DNA of 64,000 bases from Struthio camelus. Lineage: Eukaryota > Chordata > Aves > Struthioniformes > Struthionidae. Positions within the stretch are counted from its first letter, which is position 1; each line of letters opens with the position of its first letter. The stretch is from assembly GCF_040807025.1 (NCBI RefSeq), contig NC_090967.1:2850001-2914000 (forward strand), given 5' to 3'. A program made the position numbers and the translations under genes. Below the pieces are notes generated by a model. The model did no database searches. It was not told the origin of the DNA and worked only from the letters and a program-made list of their open reading frames with translations. This document shows positions 55,063-64,000 of the stretch, piece after piece.

Positions 55063-56439
55063 TTCGGATGGGAGCCTTTTCCTTCCTGCCTGTGATTTAA
55101 CTCCACCAACTGCAGGAGTTATTCAGCTGGACAGCCATGGTTCATGGAGGCTTCACTGTGCTAGGAGCTGTACGTAGCCTTTTAGGAAGCACAGACGTGT
55201 CTGAGAGAACCAGTAAAGCTGAGACACGGGGAGCTAAACCAGCAGGGAGCAGGCAGCAGAGGCAAGAACTGCCCCTCCCTCAACCCAAATCTGCCAGTGT
55301 CCTGCCAGTAGCTGCCTGCCAGCAGGCACTGGGTGCTCCTCAGGGTTACCAGCCTCCCAGGGCCTGCCCTGGGTTTGCTGGATTAAGCCCTAGAGTAAAA
55401 AGTGGAGGGTCCTGAGCCTGTGAAGTTCCTTGCTCCAGGGAGGATGAAGTTTAGGGGAAGGATGTGAGGATGAGGGGCTGGAGCTACAGCAGGAGGAGGC
55501 ATGGGGATGAAGAATGACCGGGGGGTGAAGAAGCAGCCCCAGGCAGAGGGCTATAGGTGCACCGGGACGGCACAGAGGTTTTTGACATGGGCCTGATGTG
55601 TTTGTTTTTCAAGGGCTTAGTCTGCAAAGGGCTGGTCACTGCTGCTCCCTCACATAGGGGACCTGAAGAACAGCTGGCAATGGAAACTGCCACACCAGCC
55701 TGGCTGCTGGCCCTGGCCTGGGACCCACCAAATTGTCTCTCATGACCTGGGCAGGTTTGAGCTCTTCTGTGCCCTCACCAGCACACTTTCCATGAAAGAA
55801 GATCCTTCAGGCTTGGACACCCTGTGTCTCCACAAACACTATCCTGTGGCCCTTTCTTTGACACCCTCGAGGGCACATCAGATTCCTCTTCCAGTCTAGA
55901 TTCCTCCTTGACTGGCTCTTCCCTCAGACTTGGCATCTTCCATCTTCCTGCAGTAAATAAGGACCCATCTTATAACCAAACCCAAGACTGGACCTTTCCT
56001 CTCGTCCTGATTTAGTGGGCAGCTCCACAGACTCAGCAGCATGTGGCTGTAAAGGGCCAGTTGATGAGGATTCGCTCTGACGCACTCTTTGGATAGCAAA
56101 AACAGGTGTAGAACAGACTTCTAAGCCCCTCTTTCAAAGCCTTGGAGACAGGGAAGAGGCTCATAACCTCAACCCAGACTCCCGAGTTTGCCCACCTCCA
56201 TGTCTGCTTCAAATGGGCAACTCTAAGCGCACACACTTCCTCATGAGCCTGTCCCTGGCAAGAATCACCTCGAAGGACCTTGTCCTTGAGTCTTGGACAT
56301 GACCAATGGTGGTCACAACCCCGGCAGACTTGGGAAGCTCGGGGAAGCTGAGAGTCATGCACATCACATGCTGCCACGTGTCCATGGGTCACCTCTCTGG
56401 AAAGCCGGCCTGGATTTTGGGGCAGAGACTTTTCCCCTT
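55063..56439. other. Non-coding stretch, no exon recognised
   Basis: No supportable gene or repeat; overlapping chance frames only. Confidence 0.5.
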
Positions 56440-56535
56440 CCAACCTTCACAGGCCATGAATGAAGTGATATTTCAACTCTTTATTTTTCTATCAATAAAC
56501 TTTATTGTCCTTTTCTTGCAAACCCTTCAGCAATT
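56440..56535. promoter_or_regulatory. Possible conserved non-coding island
   Basis: AT-rich sequence with AATGAAGTGATATTTC, TATCAATAAACTTTATTG and CAGCAATTAAA runs into an A16 run. Alternatively, AATAAA plus the A-run could mark the end of a retroposed transcript, but no matching body is recognised. Confidence 0.3.
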
Positions 56536-56551
56536 AAAAAAAAAAAAAAAA
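56536..56551. repeat. A16 homopolymer with purine tail
   Basis: Sixteen A residues followed by GGAGAAAGAAGAAGAC; low complexity. Confidence 0.9.
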
Positions 56552-56579
56552 GGAGAAAGAAGAAGACAAAGGGAGTTGA

Positions 56580-56760
56580 TGTTTGACTGCTGGGCTATCA
56601 CTTAAGTCCTTGTTCCTGTTTACTCAGGACTTATTAGAGCTCATTCAATGCCTATAGCATGGCTGGATCAATACCTGCTGGGAGCAAGAGAGATTCCGTT
56701 TGGCCACTGTAGCCCATGTTGCAGAATTGATCTGCTTGGCTGCTGCAATCTGAAAATCCA
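56580..56760. promoter_or_regulatory. Possible conserved non-coding element
   Basis: Contains GGGCTATCACTTAAG, GACTTATTAGAGCTCATTC, TGGATCAATACC and CAGAATTGATCTGC. It leads directly into the X-box/CCAAT arrangement at 56797-56834, so the two may form one regulatory unit. Confidence 0.35.
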
Positions 56761-56796
56761 TCTTTTTGCGCTCTCTCCCTCTCTCTCTGCAGCCAG

Positions 56797-56834
56797 GTTG
56801 CTAAGCAACAGGGGCTCCTTTGGGCAGTCATTGG
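56797..56834 (+). promoter_or_regulatory. RFX X-box palindrome with inverted CCAAT box
   Basis: GTTGCTAAGCAAC (56797-56809) is a perfect 13-bp palindrome of the RFX X-box class. After 20 bp comes ATTGG (56830-56834), an inverted CCAAT (NF-Y) core, then a local CpG-rich stretch (GCGCGGCCGGGCGC, 56841-56854). X-box plus CCAAT occurs in promoters of ciliary genes, and X-to-Y spacing of about this size is known from MHC class II promoters, but there is no clear X2 (CREB-type) word here. I recognise no gene start next to it; a TTTATAAA word lies much further on near 57124. Promoter or enhancer function is inference. Confidence 0.5.
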
Positions 56835-57139
56835 TCAGTAGCGCGGCCGGGCGCTGTGGTCCTCCGTGGTCACTTGGCCACTTTGGGCTGCAATTCGTCC
56901 TCCAGGATGGCTCCAGGCCGAGGGGAGGTGCAGAAAGGGCAGGGAGGAGGTGAATGGACCGGGAGGAGAGAGAGAAGGAAAGGGGAAAAAAAGGAAAATC
57001 AATATCACCTCACATTTAACCTTTCTTTAAAAAAATCTTTTAGAAAACTATATTGACCAGTTCCTTATCACTTTGTGCCATTGCAGCCTACTCAAATGGG
57101 GGCTTCGTTGGCTGCACATGTACTTTATAAACACTTCTC

Positions 57140-57154
57140 TTTTTTTTTTTTTTT
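57140..57154. repeat. T15 homopolymer
   Basis: Fifteen T residues followed by AAGGTAGATCG. It precedes the DNA-transposon remnant by about 40 bp. Confidence 0.9.
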
Positions 57155-57195
57155 AAGGTAGATCGTTCTCCCTTCTTCTCCATCCCTCTCTCTCA

Positions 57196-57436
57196 CCTTG
57201 GCTGGACACAAAGTTATGCCAGTTTAGCTAAAGGTGTGTTTTTAAACTGATTTCATTAAACTGGGGCAAAACCTTTGTGCGGATGTACTGAAATCAATGT
57301 AAACCCCATTTGCATCGATTTCGCTTCGCTTTGGTAAAGGAATCGAATTATACAAACCAATACCAACCTGCTTTAAAATGATTTAAGAGTGTCTACACAA
57401 GACCAATTTTGGCTTGCAATTCTGTGTGTAGACAAG
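57196..57436. repeat. Non-autonomous DNA transposon (MITE-like) remnant
   Basis: The 241-bp segment begins CCTTGGCTGGACACAAAG and ends TCTGTGTGTAGACAAG. The reverse complement of the end, CTTGTCTACACACAGA, aligns with the start over about 16 bases with a few changes, giving terminal inverted repeats. The interior (CCAGTTTAGCTAAAGGTG, AAACTGATTTCATTAAACTG, ATGATTTAAGAGTGTCTACA) matches a dispersed amniote element with CTTGTCTACACA ends, as I remember it. No clear target-site duplication is visible, and there is no transposase. Superfamily is undetermined. Confidence 0.6.
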
Positions 57437-58085
57437 TTTCATCCCTCCTCTCCAAAGATCCATTGATTAGGCAAATGTCTTTGCCACAAAAGCCTTCCAG
57501 CTCTTGCTCCCATGGCCTCCCTAAAAGGGCATCATCTTTGCCGCCTTCCACAATGAGTCCTGGAATTGGTACCCCAAATTTGCCTCTGCTTTGTCAGCAG
57601 AAGATATTGACTGAGGTGGTTGTTTTCCCACCCCTCTTTACCTGCACGTTCAGGTGAGTATCTCTTTTGCAACTCAAGGGTCCCCTAAGGCTGACCTTGA
57701 TCCTTCCCCCACGGTTGTTTGCCTTAGTACCAGCTTCTGAGACCATTGCTGAAGATGGTTCATGACTGAAGGAAGTGGTTTTTGCTCTTCAGAGGGGTTT
57801 CAGGAAATAGACAGACACAGGGAGATGACATGTTCCCTGGGAAGGATGTGTCAGGCAGAGACAGAGACTAGAGAGGAAATGCAAGCCATGGAGCGCTCTC
57901 TGCTCACAGTCATTGCTCCAGAAATGGAGTGTGTTATCCCTTGGTACCAGGTGTTGTATAGTATTTGCTGTACAGCTATTGATCCTGGTCTAAATCCATC
58001 CCACCATACATATACACATCTCATGTACGTGTGTGTGTTTTTTAATAATGGCTTTCACTGTCGTCCCTAGATAATGTCATACCTA
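57437..58085. other. Non-coding stretch, no exon recognised
   Basis: No gene or nameable repeat; a short TG run lies near 58030-58040. Confidence 0.5.
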
Positions 58086-58172
58086 GAGCTCAAAGTCGTT
58101 GTACAGGGGTGTTATTATCCCTTTTTTATGTTTATCTTATCTTAATGTAACAAAAGGACAGAGGGGTTAATA
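58086..58172 (-). repeat. MIR-like CORE-SINE scrap with insertion
   Basis: GTACAGGGGTGTTATTATCC and, after an AT-rich interruption, AAAGGACAGAGGGGTTAAT, resemble the reverse-complemented MIR 3' part ('tattatccccattttacag...gcacagagaggttaa'). Diverged. Confidence 0.4.
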
Positions 58173-58185
58173 CTAGAACATAAGT

Positions 58186-58290
58186 GCTTTAAAGTGGACA
58201 CTTAAAGCTGAGTGCCAAAAGTGTTGTGAGACACCTATGTGAAGTGGCCTCATTTCCAGAAGTGCTGATCAGCTCCCTCAAAAGCTAGAA
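58186..58290. repeat. Old amniote dispersed repeat (unclassified)
   Basis: TTAAAGCTGAGTGCCAAAAG, then AGACACCTATGTGAAGTGGC, then CTCATTTCCAGAAGTGCTGA, matches in order a repeat with 'cacctatgtgaagtggcctgattttcagaagtgctgagcacc' that I remember from turtle and crocodilian genomes. The copy then decays. Its class is uncertain. Confidence 0.5.
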
Positions 58291-60374
58291 AAAGCCACGT
58301 TTCTGCAGGGTCATCAAGGCCAGCCACTTTTATTAGACCCCTCAATAGGTAATTCAGGCCCAAAGGTGCTTCCCAGTCAGAACGTGTTAGACCTGTACTT
58401 GGTCAACCTCTGCCCACAGCTTGCAGCTCCAGCCTGTTGGACTCCAGCTAGTCTCAGGGTCCCCCACACCGGGATGTCCATGGTATCCAGTAACCAGATC
58501 CTTGGACATAAAGAGTCACCCAGATTTTGCTGCTACAGTTTTCTCCTCTTATGTAATTGCCTTGCTTAATTTTCGTGCCCTGCACTAATATTTCTCCTTA
58601 CACCTTCCTTCTGTGTAAAGGAATAATAAAGGAATGACAGAGGGGTGAAAGCAAAGTGAAAAACCTAATCTCACTCTCATTTTTAGAGGTGTGGCAGAGT
58701 TTATGAAAGAAGAGAAAGTTCATTCCTTCCTGTGTTTGTTTTGTTTTCAACAGCTGAACATGTATATGGAGGAAGGCAGGACAGGAACCTTCGCATTTAA
58801 TAGCCCTTCCCACATTGGTCTCCATAGCCCTAGGGTTGCTTTCCTGGGAATATTTAAACCGCTTCTCCATCAAGTAGAGGCCAGGAATACTCCAAAAGAT
58901 TTTAAAATCAGGAAATACCAATTCATCCAAACTAATACTCTTCCCGAAGGAGTCCACTGTTTCATTAAATCTCCCTTTTCAAATGTTTGATTGGACACAT
59001 GAAAAGAATTAGAGTCCCCAGATTGTCCCACTCCAGCATTTTCCAAGCTAAATCATTTCTTCTTCCAGCCCTGTGTGATTTTTTTTTTGTTTTAAAATCC
59101 TGATTCATTTACACTGAAAGGAGATTTTTAAAACTGCCCAAAGCTGAAATTTATTTACAGTTTTAGAGATGGTCGAAACCACCTGTTTTGAATGACAGTG
59201 TCTGCAACTTTTTGGAGCTGTTCATGGAAATTTTTTTCAATTTTTCACTTTTTTTTATAATTAAGGAGGGTAGAAGAAGTTAAAATTCACATAAATTCTT
59301 ATGGAATAAGGAACCCGTTTCCTGCCTGATCCTAAAACTCTTCTCTGAGTTTCCATGGGATTTTAGCAGGGGCTTACGGGCTCCAATGAATAGCAATACC
59401 TCCATGAACTGGAGCAGTATTGTTCTTTTCCCACTGGGATTTTTCGGTATGGTTTATATACATGTTAATGGTTGCTGAATGATCACTTTACTAAACAGCG
59501 CATCAACCCCTTGCAAATCACCTGCCCCAGGTTCTGCGAGAACTCTCCATGCCAAGAGGACGTCTCAGGAAGACCATTAACTGATTTTTGCTTTCACTTA
59601 GAGCTTGCAACACTGACATGTCTGTTCAATATTTGACAAGCTATCTGCTGGCCCTGTCCACAGCTGAGATCTGAGCAGCATCTCGGGAAAATATTCCTGT
59701 TCTTCACTGCCACAGAAACCTTCATTTTGATCCTGAGCCACAACAGTCAACCCATCCTGACAAGTCAGATGCTCCCCTGCTTCCACTAACAGCTTTTCCC
59801 ATCTCCAGGCTCTCAGAGCCACCCCATCAGCTCCCTCAGCCTCCAAGCCCTCTGCCTTCAGAGCCCCATTAAGATCCCAGTTCCAAATTTTAGCATGGCG
59901 GCGTTGATTCAGGAGACAGAAAGGGGCATCTCAGGAATGAGCCACCTCATCCCCACCCTCCAGCAAGGCTCCTAAACTGATGCATTATTTCAATAAATGT
60001 TTAAGGTGGAGGTTAAATGCAAACAGCTTCAGCATCCCATGCACTTGGCCCTTGCAGACACCTGGTTAAGTCTCACTGGAGCAAACAGACTGAGTTCCCA
60101 AATCTTCTTGGCAATTACCTGATCTTTCCCCACAGCTGGCCTCCCTCACACTGCCCTGAGGTTGCACGGGGACACAGTCCTGGGGCATTCAGACCATGCA
60201 CTTTGATTTACCTAAACATAGCACACCAGAATGTTTTGCTGAATGAAGATGCATTGCTGAACTAGAGCCAGAAGCCAGAGCGCGGCTGGCGCTAAGCTGT
60301 AAAGAGGAAGCGGGGAGGGTTCCAGTTCTAGGCGGATCCCACTAAGAACGTGTGTCTGGGAGATGAACCTAGAG
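58291..60374. other. Non-coding stretch, no exon recognised
   Basis: No gene is recognised. AT-rich DNA at 58560-59480 includes T-rich runs near 59081 and 59230-59255 and looks like decayed repeats that I cannot assign. The frames at 58598-58957 (minus) and 58691-58990 (plus) cover the same DNA. Confidence 0.4.
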
Positions 60375-60460
60375 TGGCCGTTGAAAAGCTCGAGTCTTGA
60401 ATCGCTGAGGATTATCTGGCTTTTTAATTCTCTGCTTGTTTTCCATTGAACGTCTTTCAC
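60375..60460. promoter_or_regulatory. Possible conserved non-coding island
   Basis: Contains CTTGAATCGCTGAGGATTAT, TTTTTAATTCTC and TCCATTGAACG immediately before the polypurine tract. Weak. Confidence 0.3.
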
Positions 60461-60464
60461 AGAC

Positions 60465-60530
60465 AAGGAGAGAGAGAAAGAGGAGGAGAGGCGAGTGGGA
60501 GAGAGAGGAAATGGGGAGGGGGGGAGAGAG
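60465..60530. repeat. Polypurine (GA-rich) tract
   Basis: GGAGAGAGAGAAAGAGGAGG and GGGGAGGGGGGGAGAGAG words give about 65 bases of near-pure purine on the plus strand. The tract has triplex (H-DNA) potential. Confidence 0.8.
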
Positions 60531-62229
60531 TCAATTGACAAAGTGAGGTTATTAATTTTTCAGAAAAGAAAATGCATTCTACATTTTGAGGAGAAATATT
60601 GATATGTGGTTTAATGCTCCTTTATTTCTCTCACTCTCTCTTCTTTAGCATTGTATTTTTTGTTCTGCAGGCCCTGCATTTTTGTAAGTCCCTGTCTCTG
60701 CTTGTCATTTTTTGTATTTGAAGTAAATTTGTTTCGAAGCAAAATTCCCACTCCTCTCTGCAGGCTGATCAGAGAGAAAGGTGCCAGATTAATGCCGGGG
60801 CATGATTTTGGGGGCATGTTGCATTTGCATCTCCTCAGAGACCTGCCATCCTTTGGGCTGAGGCCTTGTTTGAGGCAATATTTCTTGCCAGCTCTAGAGC
60901 AAATGGCCCTAGGGACAACTCCCCCAGGTATTGGAAAATCTCTTTTCAAATCCACTTTGAAGCTATGGTAATTTGGGGAGGCGGAGGGAATAGAATCTCC
61001 CCATTTCCAATGCACTTAGATTTGTTGTGTAATTGATACAAGACACATGTTGAGAGCTGAGCCCATAGCAAGAGAGCTCACTTGCTTTGGAGACCCTAGA
61101 GCCAGTGAGACCAGGCAAGTGAAGGACACAAGAGGAGACAGGAATGGCAGCACTGGGATTCACCCCCTGGGTCTCAGCTGAGCACCCCCATGCCATGAAC
61201 CAGGCCCAGGCTGCGGTCCAGGGAGAAAATTGGGCTCCATCCAGAGCATGGTTCAGTTCAGGTTCCTAACTCAGCCTCCAAGTTGAGTGGTTGAAGGTAA
61301 GGGGAGAAGTGCAGACCTCAGGTGTTTCAGAAAGTCTGGGCAGATACTGATCTTCTGGTCCAACAGACCCAGGCCTCCTGGGCTGGCTGCCTCAAGGTGC
61401 CTGCAGCACCACTGTCCAGCAGCCAGGGCTCTGATCCTGACCCCAGGAACGCAGCATGAGTAGGGAAACCCACCAGCAAGTGGGGACCTGGCAAGCTCAG
61501 ACCAACAGCAAGCCCCTGAAGTGATGGTGGGGCTGAGTTTCACCCATGCTCAGTGAGAGGGTAGGGATGCAATGTGCTGGCAAGCTGCTCCTTCTGAGCA
61601 CCCGAGAGGCATTCGTGGGTCCCACACTGTCCCCTCAGCAGCTGTGGCCATTCCCTGTAAGTCCATGTTGCTGCTGTGATTTGCTGTGTTGTGGCACTGC
61701 TTAGACTTCAGGTCTCACCAGAAGATTTCCGGGTGCTGGTCTTGGCTGGCATCCGCCCCCAGCACCACAGAGCTGGCATGGTCCTCTCTGGCTTCCTTTG
61801 TTCGGGTGCCTGTGGGCATCATAGCTGTTGCTCTGGATCAGGAATGTTTGCCTTCCTTTTGCTCCTCACTCTCTTCATCTTTTTTCTACCGTCTCCACCT
61901 ACCATCCTACTCTTTCACTCTGTACTGTTTAACTCACGTGCTCTTGGGTGGTCTTTCATTCACCACCATCACCTCCAGTGGCCAAGAGCCTCTCTGAGCC
62001 GTCATGTCAAGGACTCCACCACCTCACAGGGAAGGAAGGCTGTGTGAAATAACCTCCACCTCTGGGTGCCATGGGGATATTTGTGCACCAGCTGGATAAA
62101 CCAGCCGGAAGACTCAGTGTCCAGAGCAAACGTGCATCATTTAGCCCTTAATATACTACATAGATGCAGGGCAGGTAACAAAAGTTTCATCCATTAACTT
62201 AATGACAGGTACTTCCCTGTTCTTAGGCT
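60531..62229. other. Non-coding stretch, no exon recognised
   Basis: AT-rich DNA at 60540-60740 with TATTAATTTTTC and AATATTGATATG may be an additional island. The rest is GC-balanced without supportable genes. Confidence 0.4.
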
Positions 62230-62320
62230 GGGCCTAGTCAAGGAAAACACTTAAGAACATGATTAATTTGAAGTCTAAGAGACTTAAGCACATGCCTAAG
62301 TGTTCAGCAGCTTTGGAGCT
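62230..62320. repeat. Old palindromic DNA-transposon remnant
   Basis: AACACTTAAGAACATGATTAA (62246-62266) and TTAAGCACATGCCTAAGTGTT (62284-62304) are inverted arms with several mismatches and a 17-bp spacer. The outer flanks GGGCCTAGTCAAGG and GTTCAGCAGC resemble the ends of a widespread amniote palindromic element ('gggcctgatcaagcaaaacacttaagcacatg...cttaagtgctttgctg'). No transposase. Family name is uncertain. Confidence 0.55.
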
Positions 62321-63579
62321 AACAACAGTGGTTTCTACAGAGCAATCCATGCTCATGACATGTTACAGTGCTGGTTAGATGTATGGATTAAGGGTGCCAT
62401 AAACAGTTGAGATATTCTGTTTAAACAATCATTTGTTGACAAGACTATTCTAAGCCCATCGAATCCCTAAGTGATAGATGTATGTTGTCTTTCCGAGTCT
62501 CATGCTGTATCAGCCATTGATTTTTTCAGCCTGGATGCTAAGGTAACCTTTACCTGAGAGCTTAAGCAAAAAGCAATGGGTGTATACTCACCATACCAGC
62601 CACTGTTTGCATTACTGGATGGAGGACAAAGCGAGAGATCATCTTTGCATCCAGCCACATAGCACAAGGCTGCCCTGGGTTGGCCTTCTCCAGGACTTCG
62701 GGAAGGAGGAGCACTTCTGGCCAGCATTGCTCAGTGCTACGACAGGGCTGTTTGCCCCTGCTGCAGCGTATGATATAGCTGAAACCCTCATCAGAGGGAT
62801 GCTTCCCCCATCCCTGAAGGTACGAGCTTTTTCCAGGGTCTTGCTCCAGGCTCAGTGATGTCTCAGGGCAATTTTGGGTCAAGGGAACCACAGGTCAATG
62901 CCTCACCCATGTCCAAATCCTCATATCCAGAGAGACCCTGAGGTCTGCACACAGCTGGCTTTAGTTCCGGAGGTCTCTAAGAGGAAACCCACGGGAGCCC
63001 TGGGAGGCAGCATGTTCCCGGCACCAGCAGCAAATGCTTCCTAGCAGGCAGGTTGGCTCTGTCCTTCCTGTCATCACTGTGAGGCTGAGCTCTTCTGTGC
63101 ACGGCCAGTGACCCCCTGGCCACATGCAGTCACTCAGCTCTCAAAATACAAACACATCCCCTCATGAACACAGTGGAAATCCCAGATGACTGCCTTGGAG
63201 AGTGTCAGAATCAATCCAGCCCTATCTCGCCATCTCTCTATCTCCACTGTCGCAGGTTAGCTCCCTACCGCACACCCTACACAGCATCTGCCATTTTCTC
63301 ATCCTCTCAGCATAACAGCTCAAGTCCCAACCCTCCACAGGCCATGCAAGAGAGGAGCAGTGGTCACCTGCCATCCTAGGATCCCGACATGTGACGTCCT
63401 TTTCAGGAGACATTTGTCCCCAGAGACTCGCAGGTTCTCTAGCGGCTCCCTTCCTGTGTGCATGCATTGGTGTGGGTGCCGTGTCAGGTTACCCTTCTTT
63501 AAGATCTGTTTTAATCACATTTATACAGTGTAACCAGGGGAAGGAATCTATTGACAGTCTGTCTTCACTTTTCTGTCAA
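62321..63579. other. Non-coding stretch, no exon recognised
   Basis: No supportable gene or repeat. Confidence 0.5.
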
Positions 63580-63665
63580 TTCGTCCGTAGACATCATTAA
63601 ATCCAAGAGTGGATCTTAATTTAACGTGCTAGCTAACGGATTATTTAATTAGTTTTCAATACCCC
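63580..63665. promoter_or_regulatory. Possible conserved non-coding island
   Basis: Contains CATCATTAAATCC, TCTTAATTTAACGTGC, GCTAACGGATTATTTAATTA and GTTTTCAATACC, a high density of homeodomain cores beside low-complexity sequence. Confidence 0.4.
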
Positions 63666-63849
63666 CAAAAAAGTGGGGTGGGGTGGGGAAATGGATGATG
63701 TACTAAGGGGGAGAAAAAAAAAAGAGAGTAAGATGATGAGAACATCCAGGTTTCCCGGATCTGCAGAGAAATTGTCTCCTCGGCCACTTCGCCCCTTCTC
63801 TCTCACAAGAGAGAGCCCTGTTGCGTTTCCCCTTCTCCCCACTGTGTTC

Positions 63850-63960
63850 AATAATAAATGAAAATGGTAAAAAGCAATTCATACACAGGCTAAGCGTCTG
63901 GATTTATTATCAAGACAATTACACCGAGGAGAATTCCCGGAAAATTACTCTTCAAAGTCT
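63850..63960. promoter_or_regulatory. Possible conserved non-coding island
   Basis: Contains AATAATAAATGAAAATGG, AGCAATTCATACAC, GGATTTATTATCAAGACAAT and AAAATTACTC. It may continue past the end of the window. Motif and composition only. Confidence 0.35.
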
Positions 63961-64000
63961 TTCTCTGCCACCCCCTCCTAGTTTGGATAAATACAGTAGC

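Noticed and set aside
56440..56551. Processed pseudogene 3' end (AATAAA plus A16)
   Set aside because: No upstream coding body is recognisable; the A-run is followed by purine-rich low complexity, so it may be a simple repeat.

Overview
The window looks like nuclear DNA of a bird. I found no coding exon, tRNA, complete rRNA gene or CRISPR array that I can support. The best taxonomic marker is a CR1 (chicken repeat 1) LINE fragment at 53631-53774. It lies in reverse orientation and starts with two copies of the 8-bp CR1 3' terminal repeat, and its body matches the bird type of CR1 closely. Older amniote repeats support the same placement: two decayed CR1 copies of the type abundant in turtles and crocodilians (26400-27290 and 38664-39010), several MIR-like CORE-SINE scraps, a 5S rRNA-derived SINE scrap (8105-8180), and remnants of old non-autonomous DNA transposons (57196-57436, 62230-62320). 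I cannot name the species or the locus. Family names here come from memory of consensus sequences and were not checked by a search.

Open reading frames are numerous but behave like chance frames in GC-balanced DNA without strong codon bias. They overlap each other on both strands, run through homopolymers and minisatellites, and show no recognisable domain. The window is best read as part of a gene desert or one very large intron.

The layout alternates between two textures. One is GC-rich, CpG-poor, unremarkable sequence with pyrimidine tracts, microsatellites and short G or A runs. The other is a series of sharp, short AT-rich islands dense in homeodomain (TAAT/ATTA), forkhead, POU, GATA, SOX and PBX/HOX-like words. 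The strongest islands are 8495-8785, 10290-10480, 18955-19345, 29730-29955, 32504-32625, 41740-42240, 43515-43715, 49215-49360, 50810-50945 and 52290-52660. This is the texture of conserved non-coding elements (developmental enhancers) around a transcription-factor gene. That reading is inference from composition and motifs; conservation has to be tested by alignment.

Other notable items are a degenerate minisatellite with an almost exact 10-bp period (11941-12134), a 25-bp minisatellite (47858-47953), a perfect RFX X-box palindrome 20 bp upstream of an inverted CCAAT box (56797-56834), other X-box-like sites elsewhere, and two mutually exclusive hairpins (4111-4146). I did not find a previously undescribed gene system. 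The best leads are the regulatory islands and the composite X-box site.
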